From positions 2,586,001 to 2,650,000 of the forward strand of contig NC_018178.1 in the NCBI RefSeq assembly GCF_000279145.1: a stretch of 64,000 nt of DNA, written 5' to 3'. The DNA is from Melioribacter roseus P3M-2 (GTDB taxonomy: Bacteria; Bacteroidota; Ignavibacteria; Ignavibacteriales; Melioribacteraceae). This document shows positions 35,917-44,420 of this stretch, in pieces. The number at the start of each line of letters is the position of its first letter. Positions within the stretch are counted from its first letter, which is position 1. Position numbers and translations under genes: made by a program. A model generated the notes under the pieces. The model saw only the letters and a list, made by a program, of their open reading frames with translations, searched no databases and was not told the origin of the DNA.

Positions 35917-38778
35917 ATGAAAAAGAGCATTGTCCTCTTTTTTATTCTGTCTGTACTATTAGCGGCGCAGAATAATAAGGTAAATACGCATAACCAACCG
36001 ATTGAATCAAACAGTTCGATTAAGAAATCGTTGCGTTCGGTCAACAGTTACGGCTCGCCTCAGTTCAGCAATCAGTACTACACATTCGATGCAATTGTTG
36101 CCGCGCCTGAGAATGTTTATTACACGCAAGCCGGTTTGAGTCCGGACGGTTCGAAAATTGCAGCGCAAAAGTATTACTACGAAGGTCCGATAAGACGAGT
36201 TGAAATAGCGCTTATGAATGCGGACGGCAGCGGTGAAACAGTGATTTCAGCAGGCGATTCAGATAACAGTACAGGTCCTACTTACGGCAATCCGTTCTGG
36301 AGCGACGACGGATTGTTTGTCGGCTATGTCCAGAGAAATGCTGCCACAAGCAACCGGGTATTGAAGTACGAATTGGCAACGGGTTTGACAACTGCCGTTT
36401 ATGAGCCTTCCGGAAGCGACGATGTATCCAATCCGGATTTCCTCGGTTCCAGTACGACGTCGATTATTTTTTGGGATTACGGCGCGGGAGGAGGTGCCGA
36501 CCTTTTCATCTGGGACGGCGCCACAAGAACTAATATTACCAATACTTCCGACTACAAAGAATACGAACCGGTTTCAAACGAAGACGGTACTCTAATACTC
36601 TACTGGTCGGGAGAAACCGTTGCCGAGCCTGTTAATACAACGCATACTTTAACTTATAACGGCGCCGCTTGGATAAAAGATCAAGGCTTTACGCCTATTG
36701 TCGACAGTTATTGGGGATACTGGACTGGCAGAGACAATGAATATATTGCCGTAACGGTTATGTCCTCTAAAGATATTCATATTTATGACAAAGCCGGAAA
36801 TTTTTTAATGGACCTGACAGGTTCGCTTTATAATGGCGGCAGCGGGCAATGGAATTTCGTAGGGTCTCATTTTCAAGGTCCGAACGGCGAAATTATAATG
36901 ACTTCTAACGCCGGAAGAACCTCCAGCGGCAGAGACATAATTAAAGCTGCCCCGTATATCCCGGTTCCGACGCTTCCCGCCAATTCTTCCACTCTCAATT
37001 TGCAAACGGTTTATTTCAGTTGGTATTCTACAAAGTACGGGATGAAATTCGACCTGGAAGTTGACGACGCCGCCGATTTTTCTTCTCCTACGAGCGTTGC
37101 GTCGGATTTAACGGGAACTTTTTATTCCTATGACGCTTCTTCTTTGACGCCCGGTCAATTATATAAATGGAGAATTACGGGCAAGACAAGCGCGGGAATC
37201 GTAACAAGTTATTCTGACGTCTGGGAATTTACTACTCAATCAGTGCCAACTCCGGTAGCGACTTATCCTGCTGACGGAGTTATGGTATATACTCAAAGCC
37301 CTACAATTTATTGGTACGTAAATTCATATTATCCCGGTTTATATTACCGTGTCCGTTACGGCACGTCGTCGGGCAGTTATACAGGCACCAGCGGCGTTAC
37401 GAGTAATTTATATTTGACGCTTACGAATTTAACTCCGGGCAATACTTATTATTATGTTGTGGATGCATCTACGTCGAATACATTTGCTTCTAATGTAGTT
37501 ACAAGCGGCGAAGAAAGTTTTGAAATCTACAGCGCGACTCCTGCGTCTGCCCCCGTGCCGGTACCGTCCTGGCCTGTTAGCGGCAGCGATTCTTATATCA
37601 ATCCTCCCACGCTGTATTGGTATATAACTTCATATGTAGACGGACTAAAGTATTACGTCGAGTGGGACTACGATTCCGATTTAAATGACGCCCCGCTGGG
37701 GAATTCGGGCTGGATTGATAATCTTTATTATATGCTTCCATCGGGATTAAACGGCGGAACGTATTACTGGCGTGTCCGTTCGAAAATAGGGGACGCAGGC
37801 GTTCCTTCTTCATGGTCGTCCGTAGAATCATTTAATGTACCGTCGTATGCCTCGACTGGCGCTCCTGTGCCTACGCAAACATATCCCATAGGAGGGGCTA
37901 TCGTTTATACGCTATCTCCTACATTATATTGGTATGCATCTTCGGCGCACACGCTTAATTACGATTTACGTTACTCTACTACTCTCGACGGCGGCGGGCA
38001 ATTATCCGCTCCCGTCACAATTTCGGATCTGAGCAATAATTTTTACGCATTGTCCGGATTATCGGCAGGAACAACATATTACTGGCAGGTACGAGCAAAA
38101 GTTGCAGGTTCGCCGGGATCCGAATCGGCATGGTCTTCGATTGCAACATTTACAACCGACGCAGGCGCATTTGCCGTTGTGCCTTTAATCGGGTCTCCGA
38201 ATCACGCTCAGCCGGTTTCTTCTTCGTCTGCCGTTTTATCCTGGGTAATCCCAACGAAAAGCGAATCGGAACTTACTTATGATGTGGAATACGCAGTTGA
38301 CGATAAATTCGAAAATAAAAATATAGTGGGCGGACTCGAAAAACCGTTCGTCGAGATTAACGGTCTGTATCCAGGCAACACATATTACTGGCGAGTCGTA
38401 TCAAAGACGAAAGGGGGAGAGATGTCCGATTATTCTTCAGTTGGCATATTTAAAACCGTCGATAATGTAACGGCGGTTGAAGAAAACGAAGAATTAGAAT
38501 ACGATTTCGAATTGTATCAAAATTACCCGAATCCGTTTAATCCGGAAACCTCAATCCGCTTTACAATCGACAGGAAAGACTTTGTTACATTAACGATCTA
38601 CGATGTTCTGGGCAAAGAAGTGAAAACGTTAATTTCAAAAGAACTGCAGTCCGGTAAGTACGACCTTAAGTGGCGTGGAGACGATAATTTCGGAAATAAA
38701 GTTGCAAGCGGCGTTTATTTCTATAAATTGACGGCCGGTTCCAAACAGGCGGTAAAACGAATGTTATTAATAAAATAA
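35917..38778 (+). CDS. Type IX-secreted protein with propeller-like N-terminus and FN3-like repeats
   Basis: A 953-residue surface or secreted protein. A signal peptide (MKKSIVLFFILSVLLAA) is followed by a TolB/WD40-like beta-propeller (about 50-345; GLSPDGSKIAA and WSDDGLFVGYV are TolB-type blade edges). Then come about five FN3-like repeats (~345-850), each with a PTLYWY- or LSWV-type strand and a closing TYYWRVRSK-like strand. The last ~85 residues are a Por/type IX sorting domain, NYPNPFNPETSIRFTI to GVYFYKLTAGSK...MLLIK. Start: ATG 35917 after a GAGGGTG site, not the GTG at 35911. A 30-residue micropeptide gene follows after 6 bases. It pairs with the larger relative at 38998. Ligand unknown; adhesion or polymer binding is likely. 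Confidence 0.85.
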   Translation: MKKSIVLFFILSVLLAAQNNKVNTHNQPIESNSSIKKSLRSVNSYGSPQFSNQYYTFDAIVAAPENVYYTQAGLSPDGSKIAAQKYYYEGPIRRVEIALMNADGSGETVISAGDSDNSTGPTYGNPFWSDDGLFVGYVQRNAATSNRVLKYELATGLTTAVYEPSGSDDVSNPDFLGSSTTSIIFWDYGAGGGADLFIWDGATRTNITNTSDYKEYEPVSNEDGTLILYWSGETVAEPVNTTHTLTYNGAAWIKDQGFTPIVDSYWGYWTGRDNEYIAVTVMSSKDIHIYDKAGNFLMDLTGSLYNGGSGQWNFVGSHFQGPNGEIIMTSNAGRTSSGRDIIKAAPYIPVPTLPANSSTLNLQTVYFSWYSTKYGMKFDLEVDDAADFSSPTSVASDLTGTFYSYDASSLTPGQLYKWRITGKTSAGIVTSYSDVWEFTTQSVPTPVATYPADGVMVYTQSPTIYWYVNSYYPGLYYRVRYGTSSGSYTGTSGVTSNLYLTLTNLTPGNTYYYVVDASTSNTFASNVVTSGEESFEIYSATPASAPVPVPSWPVSGSDSYINPPTLYWYITSYVDGLKYYVEWDYDSDLNDAPLGNSGWIDNLYYMLPSGLNGGTYYWRVRSKIGDAGVPSSWSSVESFNVPSYASTGAPVPTQTYPIGGAIVYTLSPTLYWYASSAHTLNYDLRYSTTLDGGGQLSAPVTISDLSNNFYALSGLSAGTTYYWQVRAKVAGSPGSESAWSSIATFTTDAGAFAVVPLIGSPNHAQPVSSSSAVLSWVIPTKSESELTYDVEYAVDDKFENKNIVGGLEKPFVEINGLYPGNTYYWRVVSKTKGGEMSDYSSVGIFKTVDNVTAVEENEELEYDFELYQNYPNPFNPETSIRFTIDRKDFVTLTIYDVLGKEVKTLISKELQSGKYDLKWRGDDNFGNKVASGVYFYKLTAGSKQAVKRMLLIK

Positions 38779-38784
38779 AATAAT

Positions 38785-38877
38785 ATGAAAAATCTGTTGG
38801 CAAAATTTATGATGGGCGCGGTAATTGCCGCCGTAGGACTGGCTCTCTATGCGTGCCATCACGTTTATTTTAATTAA
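38785..38877 (+). CDS. 30-residue lipopeptide-like micropeptide, copy 1
   Basis: A tiny reading frame, MKNLLAK then a hydrophobic stretch FMMGAVIAAVGLALYA ending in CHHVYFN. It looks like a signal peptide with a lipobox-like LYAC and a 7-residue tail, or simply a single membrane helix. Its reality is supported by a second copy of identical length at the same place after the next gene (42489), sharing the core GLALYACHxxYF although the DNA around differs. It starts 6 bases after the upstream stop with no clear ribosome site, so it may depend on coupling. Function unknown. Confidence 0.68.
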   Translation: MKNLLAKFMMGAVIAAVGLALYACHHVYFN

Positions 38878-38900
38878 GTAGTTTATAAATAAATAAAAAC

Positions 38901-38931
38901 TTGCTTATAATAAAATAATAAGATATCTTGT
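38901..38931 (+). promoter_or_regulatory. Bacteroidota-type promoter TTG-N20-TATCTTGT
   Basis: TTG at 38901-38903, 20 bases, TATCTTGT at 38924-38931 (TAnnTTkk-like, two mismatches at the end). About 67 bases before the second type IX-secreted protein gene. Confidence 0.5.
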
Positions 38932-38997
38932 CTAATAATATAGTAAAATATTACCCAGCCGATAAAAATAATTCTTTAACAATCTCAGAGGATGCAA

Positions 38998-41900
38998 ATG
39001 AGATATTTGAAATACAGTTTAGTATTATGCATAATTCTACTTTTTTCTGCGATAAATTATGCGCAAGCGCCGGTCACGCCGAATGACGGACAAGCCGGGG
39101 TTTCCCAAAGTTTAGGTTCGGTTTCATGGACCGCTTTTGATGAAGGTGGAGTTCCTAACGGTCCTTACGACGTTGACTTTGACGACGACCCGCTATTCGG
39201 AAGCGTCGATGCATCGGCTACGAGTACCGCAGCTACAAGCTTAAGTCTTCCTGCGCTTTCTTACAATACCGAATATCATTGGAGAGTAAGGGACACAGAT
39301 ATAAATGGCTCAGGGGGAGACGGCGGATGGCACGTGTATTCATTTAAAACACAAATTGATCCTTCGTCTATTACGATTAACAGTCAGCCGCCTAATGCGC
39401 CTAATTTAGCGGTAACCGGGCAGTCGATTGATTTTTCGTATACTCATTCGGGCACAGCTTCTACGGTTACGATAGTCGTGCAAATTAACGACGGTTCGGG
39501 GTGGACTACGTTGGCTACTTTTGCCAATCAGAACAGCAACCTTATCAACCAGGTTGTAAACCTGACGCCTCTCGATTATAACACAAACTATGATACTCGT
39601 ATCGTTGTCACAAACGACGACGAAGGCACGGACAATTTTACTGTAAACGGGAATCAGTTTAAAACGGGTTTCCCGACGATCGGTCTCGACAGTCCTGCAG
39701 ACGGAGCGGAATTATCCGACAGGACTCCTACTTTGCAATGGAGCGCTTCGGCGTCTGTAAGTAACGTAACGTATAATCTTAACGTCACGGGACCGAACGC
39801 ATACAGTTATAACAATACGGAAACAAGTCCGTTTACATTCGGGGCTAATCTCGATTTCGGAACATATACATGGGAAGTTACCATCGACGACTCCAATACT
39901 CCGTTAGACAATACCGCAGTTACAACGGCGTCGAGAACGTTCAAAGTGGTGCCGGGTTTGATTTCTCCGGCAAATACATTAACGGGAGTATCGTTGGAGC
40001 CCGAATTTTCATGGGATTACGACGGAACATCCACGTACCTGATTGAAATCGCTACCGACAATCTTTTCGCCAACGTTGTGGCAAGCAAATCGGTTGCCGC
40101 AGGGTCATATAATTTTACAGAGAGCGATGCGGGCATGCCGCTCGACAACAACACTACTTATTACTGGCGCGTAACGGTTAACGGAGCGGTATCGAGCGTT
40201 TGGTCGTTTACTACATTGAGCGATTTTACTGTTACGCAATCTTTTCCTTCAGACGCTATGGAAGTCATTCAATACGACCCGTTGCTCTTTTCGTGGTACC
40301 TGGGCATTCCGGTAGGTTCGATGAAGTTTTCACTGCAGGTTTACGAAAAATCCACGCCGCCCACGCAAAGCGAATGGTATAACGCAGTTAATAATTACGT
40401 AACCACATCGTCAACCGCAGACTTTGCATATTTTATAGATAACATAAATACGCTGAATCAATCGGCTGCCGGCTTGCAGGGCAGTTCGAAATATTACTGG
40501 AGAGTGGTGGCTTATTACGACGACGGAACCGTAGCGAATAAATTCGACTTTTCCGACCGAGTAGCAAAATATTCGTCGGTCTTTTCGTTTACTACCAAAG
40601 GCGGAGCTGTGAAAGCTTATCCTTCCTGGCCTATTGGTAATGCGACGGTTTATACTCTACAACCTACATTATATTGGTATACTGTGGAATCGGAACCGAA
40701 CGCTACTTACACAGTACTTATATCCAAAACGAACAGCGGCGCGGATCCTGCAAAACTCGATGATGAAACTGCTTATTCTTCATACAGTTCCGGCGCTAAT
40801 TTATTCTATACTTTAACATCCAACCTGGACGCAAACACTCATTATTACTGGCAGGTTAAGACTACATACAATTCGCAAACTAATTATTCGGATATAGCCG
40901 AATTTACGACTTATGCCGCAGCTACAGTAACGGCATATCAACCCGTTCCTTCGTACCCGATTGGCGGGGTCGACGTCTACACAACTTCTCCGACTCTCTA
41001 TTGGTATGTTGCCGGGCTTGCGACCGACCTTCGTTACGATATAGAAATTAACACAACAAATACATTTACGGGAACGCCGACTTATACGAATATCAGTAAT
41101 TTGTATTATCAGGTAACCAACTTAACGGCGGGAGCAACTTATTACTGGAAAGTCAGATCTTATGAAAACGGCAATCCCGCAAATGCTTCCGCATGGAGTT
41201 CCGCCGAAAGTTTCAAAATTGTCGGAGGACAGAACAGCAGCGCCGTTGCTTCTTATCCCGTTGGCAATCCCACGGTTTATACGGCAAGACCGACATTATC
41301 GTGGTATATAGACGGTTCGACATTAGGCTGGAGCGGATTTATAGTGCGATGGAAAGAAACGAGCGCTTCGGCTGATTGGGCAAACACATATGACGGTACG
41401 GTTACAATCAACGATATTAATACTTTGTTTTACACATTTACGTCAGATTTAACGTACGGCTCGACATATTACTGGGCTGTGGCGCTTTACGACGGCACGA
41501 ACGCTCCAGCGCACGCCGATTATTCGCAGGGTTCATTTACAGTTGTCGGCGGAGGCACGGTTACGGTCGTTCCTTCGGCTCCGAATAACGCCAGCCTTGT
41601 ATACGACGACGATGTTACGTTATACTGGTATTTAAACGGATCGAATCTCGGAATAACGGGATTCGAAGTTCAATATTCGCAACAGAGCAATTTCGGCAGT
41701 CCGACAACAATTGCGCCGGGAACCGTAGGGAATAATTATTCTTATCAATTGACCGGACTGACTCCGGGCGCGACTTATTACTGGAGAGTAAGAGGATACT
41801 ATTCGGGTGCGAATTATACGCCTTATTCAACAATATACAGTTTCACAATCGATCCGGGCGCAAGTTCTGTGGTTCCGATGGTCGGCTCGCCGAACGGCGG

Positions 41901-42468
41901 AGTGGTTGTAAACACAGCTCAGCCGATGCTTTCGTGGTTCGTACCGGCGCCTTCTAAATCGACTTTGAAATACGACGTCGAATTAGCGGATAATCCGGAA
42001 TTCAGCGATCTACGCTCTTTTGAAAATCTGGAACAATTACACGCCGCAGTCGAATCGTTGGCTCCGGGAGAATACTACTGGCGCGTACGTTCAAAAACGT
42101 CAAACGGCGACGTTTCGGAATATTCCGAATCCGGATATTTCAAAGTCGGCGACAATGTAACCGGCGTTGAAGAAGCCGCCGAAATTCCTTCGGACTTTGC
42201 TTTGGAACAGAATTATCCGAATCCGTTTAATCCCGAAACGGTAATTAAATTCTCGCTGCCGGAATCAAGATTTATTTCATTAAAGATATACAATATACTC
42301 GGACAGGAAGTAAGGACTCTTATCAACCGTGAATTCCAGGCGGGCAATCATACGATAGTCTGGAACGGAAAAGATAATTACGGAAAATCCGCCGCCGCAG
42401 GCGTCTATTTCTACAGAATTGATGCGGGTGAATTTACAGCCGTCAAAAAAATGATATTAATGAAATAA
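38998..42468 (+). CDS. Large type IX-secreted protein made of FN3-like repeats
   Basis: A 1156-residue secreted protein. Signal peptide MRYLKYSLVLCIILLFSAINYA, cut before QAPVTP. The rest is roughly ten FN3/Ig-like modules: early ones of the EYHWRVRDTD and TYYWRVTVNG kind, later ones (~540-1070) with PTLYWYTVES, PTLYWYVAGL, PTLSWYIDGS, VTLYWYLNGS and PMLSWFVPAP strands, the same repeat family as in the protein before it. It ends in a type IX sorting domain (NYPNPFNPETVIKFSL ... GVYFYRIDAGEF ... MILMK). No propeller and no enzyme domain is seen. ATG 38998, with an AGAGGAT ribosome site, is chosen over ATG 38992. The micropeptide gene copy 2 follows after 20 bases. Probable adhesin or surface scaffold. 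Confidence 0.84.
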   Translation: MRYLKYSLVLCIILLFSAINYAQAPVTPNDGQAGVSQSLGSVSWTAFDEGGVPNGPYDVDFDDDPLFGSVDASATSTAATSLSLPALSYNTEYHWRVRDTDINGSGGDGGWHVYSFKTQIDPSSITINSQPPNAPNLAVTGQSIDFSYTHSGTASTVTIVVQINDGSGWTTLATFANQNSNLINQVVNLTPLDYNTNYDTRIVVTNDDEGTDNFTVNGNQFKTGFPTIGLDSPADGAELSDRTPTLQWSASASVSNVTYNLNVTGPNAYSYNNTETSPFTFGANLDFGTYTWEVTIDDSNTPLDNTAVTTASRTFKVVPGLISPANTLTGVSLEPEFSWDYDGTSTYLIEIATDNLFANVVASKSVAAGSYNFTESDAGMPLDNNTTYYWRVTVNGAVSSVWSFTTLSDFTVTQSFPSDAMEVIQYDPLLFSWYLGIPVGSMKFSLQVYEKSTPPTQSEWYNAVNNYVTTSSTADFAYFIDNINTLNQSAAGLQGSSKYYWRVVAYYDDGTVANKFDFSDRVAKYSSVFSFTTKGGAVKAYPSWPIGNATVYTLQPTLYWYTVESEPNATYTVLISKTNSGADPAKLDDETAYSSYSSGANLFYTLTSNLDANTHYYWQVKTTYNSQTNYSDIAEFTTYAAATVTAYQPVPSYPIGGVDVYTTSPTLYWYVAGLATDLRYDIEINTTNTFTGTPTYTNISNLYYQVTNLTAGATYYWKVRSYENGNPANASAWSSAESFKIVGGQNSSAVASYPVGNPTVYTARPTLSWYIDGSTLGWSGFIVRWKETSASADWANTYDGTVTINDINTLFYTFTSDLTYGSTYYWAVALYDGTNAPAHADYSQGSFTVVGGGTVTVVPSAPNNASLVYDDDVTLYWYLNGSNLGITGFEVQYSQQSNFGSPTTIAPGTVGNNYSYQLTGLTPGATYYWRVRGYYSGANYTPYSTIYSFTIDPGASSVVPMVGSPNGGVVVNTAQPMLSWFVPAPSKSTLKYDVELADNPEFSDLRSFENLEQLHAAVESLAPGEYYWRVRSKTSNGDVSEYSESGYFKVGDNVTGVEEAAEIPSDFALEQNYPNPFNPETVIKFSLPESRFISLKIYNILGQEVRTLINREFQAGNHTIVWNGKDNYGKSAAAGVYFYRIDAGEFTAVKKMILMK

Positions 42469-42488
42469 TTTCCGGAAGGGTTTAAATC

Positions 42489-42581
42489 ATGGGAAAATTA
42501 GGTGCATCAATCTTTGTCATCATCATGTTAGCCGCAATCGGATTGGCGCTCTATGCATGCCATCAAACCTACTTCGGTTGA
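42489..42581 (+). CDS. 30-residue lipopeptide-like micropeptide, copy 2
   Basis: MGKLGASIFVIIMLAA, then IGLALYA and a tail CHQTYFG. Same 30-residue length and the same GLALYACHxxYF core as copy 1 at 38785. This copy has a good ribosome site (GGAAGGG, 8 bases before ATG) and is closed by a strong terminator 26 bases after its stop, as expected for the last gene of a transcript. A lipidated heptapeptide or a small membrane helix assisting the exported protein next to it are both possible. Confidence 0.75.
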   Translation: MGKLGASIFVIIMLAAIGLALYACHQTYFG

Positions 42582-42606
42582 CATAGATTAAAATAATTAT
42601 CAAAAA

Positions 42607-42649
42607 ACGGAGGTCGCTCTTTCGAGTGACCTTCGTTTCTCCTATTTTT
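42607..42649 (+). terminator. Rho-independent terminator after micropeptide copy 2
   Basis: 13-bp stem ACGGAGGTCGCTC/GAGTGACCTTCGT (two G-U pairs) at 42607-42636 with a TTTC loop, then TTCTCCTATTTTT. Confidence 0.9.
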
Positions 42650-42655
42650 ACCAGT

Positions 42656-43726
42656 ATGAAAATTACAGCCGCAAAATTTACTCTCGCTCTAAAAAATCAA
42701 TTTAATATTTCCTACTATTCCAGAAATTCAACTCCCGCAGTTCTGGTTAAAGCGGAAGACGAAAATAATATTAAGGGTTACGGCGAAGCAAGTTTGCCTC
42801 AGTATATGAAAGAAAACCGGGAAAGCGTACTTAATTTTCTGAATGGAATTGAAGCGGGTGATATTCCGGGATTCGACGCATTGAAAGAATATCTTAATAT
42901 TTTGAGTTCTCATGCGGGCGATAACCGTGCGGCTCTGGCTTCGGTCGATATTGCATTGCACGATTATCTCGGGAAAAAACTGAATAAACCCGTTAGAGAT
43001 TTTTACGACGTCGTTTATAAAGGAGGAGTAAGCACTTCTTATACAATCGGGCTCGATTCTCCCGATATGATCGAGCGAAAAATTAAAGACGCAGCCGGCT
43101 TCGACGTATATAAAATAAAACTAGGCAAAGACCACGACTATAATAAAGAAATTATCCGTATTATAAGAAGATTAACGGATAAACCCCTCTATGTGGATTT
43201 AAATCAAGCATGGGAAGGACTCGAAGACCTCTCTTCGGAAAACGGTAAACTCGGAATCAATTTCTTTAGGGAATTTCTTGCATGGCTCGAAGAAAATAAT
43301 GTAATTCTCGTGGAGCAGCCCGCGCCGGCGGGCGAAGATAAAGTTGTCGAATTATTAAAGGGTAGCTCGTCAATCCCGATTATTGCCGACGAGTCGGTCA
43401 AAAGCTTGGAGGATGTTGAAAAAGTTGCCCCGTTTTACGACGGATTTAATCTTAAACTCATGAAGTGCGGCGGAATTTATTCTACATTCAAACTGATCGA
43501 ATCGGCAAAATCAATGAATAAGAAAATTATGCTCGGCTGCATGACGGAAACGTCGTGCGGCATTTCCGCCGCGCTGCAATTGGCTCCGCTGGCGGACTAT
43601 ATCGACCTCGACGGCAATCTTTTGATTAACAACGATCCGTTTGTAGGGCTCGAGTTTTCGAACGGTAAATTTTTATTGAAGAATTTGCCCGGTTTGGGAA
43701 TCTCTCCGGTTGAGAATTTGTTCTGA
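42656..43726 (+). CDS. Dipeptide epimerase (enolase superfamily, L-Ala-D/L-Glu epimerase type)
   Basis: A 356-residue muconate-lactonizing subgroup enzyme. Capping domain about 1-115, then the (beta/alpha)7beta barrel. Catalytic and metal residues: KxK motif as YKIKLGKD, metal ligands in LYVDLNQAW (Asp), ILVEQPA (Glu) and PIIADESV (Asp), and the second-base Lys region FNLKLMKCGG. The C-terminal GCMTETSCGISAALQLAPLADYIDLDGNLLI with the DxD pair is typical of dipeptide epimerases, which recycle murein or act on other dipeptides. ATG 42656 is chosen; an upstream GTG overlaps the terminator. Followed 26 bases later by a fatty-acid hydroxylase. Confidence 0.9.
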   Translation: MKITAAKFTLALKNQFNISYYSRNSTPAVLVKAEDENNIKGYGEASLPQYMKENRESVLNFLNGIEAGDIPGFDALKEYLNILSSHAGDNRAALASVDIALHDYLGKKLNKPVRDFYDVVYKGGVSTSYTIGLDSPDMIERKIKDAAGFDVYKIKLGKDHDYNKEIIRIIRRLTDKPLYVDLNQAWEGLEDLSSENGKLGINFFREFLAWLEENNVILVEQPAPAGEDKVVELLKGSSSIPIIADESVKSLEDVEKVAPFYDGFNLKLMKCGGIYSTFKLIESAKSMNKKIMLGCMTETSCGISAALQLAPLADYIDLDGNLLINNDPFVGLEFSNGKFLLKNLPGLGISPVENLF

Positions 43727-43752
43727 TAATGTTATTAAAGGGGGATGGTATA

Positions 43753-44367
43753 ATGCCTAAGAATTATATTTCCAATAAAGACGAAACAGTTCGAATGTTT
43801 CGAAACGATCTTTTGGAGTCGCTTTCCAGAGTCCACTGGAGCGTGCCATTGATAATATATCTGCCAGTTATTGCGTATCTCTTTTATTTATCCGGCGGAG
43901 TTTTCGGCATTTGGCAAATTGGCTTTTATTTTATTCTCGGATTAATCGTATGGACGTTTACCGAATATGCTCTGCACCGTTTCGTGTTTCATTACGAACC
44001 CGAAAGCGAAATCGGCAGACGTCTTCACTTTATTATGCACGGAGTTCATCACGACTATCCTAACGACTCGAAACGTCTCGTTATGCCGCCTTCCGTAAGC
44101 GTTCCGCTGGCTTTGTTTTTTATTTTATTTATCTCTATTTATTGGGAAATAAGGCGATCAATCCGTTTTTTTGCGGGTTTTCTGTCGGGGTATTTAATTT
44201 ACGACATGACTCATTATGCCGTTCATCATTTGAGAATAAAAAATAAATTCTGGCTAATGATCAAAAAACACCATATGCGGCATCACTATAAAGACGCAAC
44301 CAAAGGTTTCGGAGTAAGCCAGAAAACGTGGGACGTCATTTTCAAAACCGATTTTATCGACAGTTAA
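43753..44367 (+). CDS. Fatty-acid hydroxylase/sterol-desaturase-superfamily membrane protein
   Basis: A 204-residue di-iron membrane hydroxylase. Histidine boxes: ALHRFVFH, FIMHGVHHDYP, HYAVHHLR and IKKHHMRHH, in the order and spacing of the Scs7/FA2H 2-hydroxylase C-terminal domain. Three to four membrane helices (about 35-55, 57-80, 118-135, 138-158). Expected to hydroxylate lipid acyl chains or carotenoid-like substrates; there is no cytochrome b5 domain. ATG 43753 has a strong AAAGGGGG site 7 bases upstream; an in-frame ATG at 43729 lacks one. Probably co-transcribed with the epimerase gene, though the link in function is not clear. Confidence 0.85.
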   Translation: MPKNYISNKDETVRMFRNDLLESLSRVHWSVPLIIYLPVIAYLFYLSGGVFGIWQIGFYFILGLIVWTFTEYALHRFVFHYEPESEIGRRLHFIMHGVHHDYPNDSKRLVMPPSVSVPLALFFILFISIYWEIRRSIRFFAGFLSGYLIYDMTHYAVHHLRIKNKFWLMIKKHHMRHHYKDATKGFGVSQKTWDVIFKTDFIDS

Positions 44368-44420
44368 GAAAATATTTTAATTATTGCTAAATTGTAATTA
44401 ATAAAAACTAATTTCTTTTA

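Noticed and set aside
35917-42468. CRISPR or other short DNA repeat array
   Set aside because: The repetition is protein-level FN3 modules with diverged DNA; no regularly spaced identical repeats exist.
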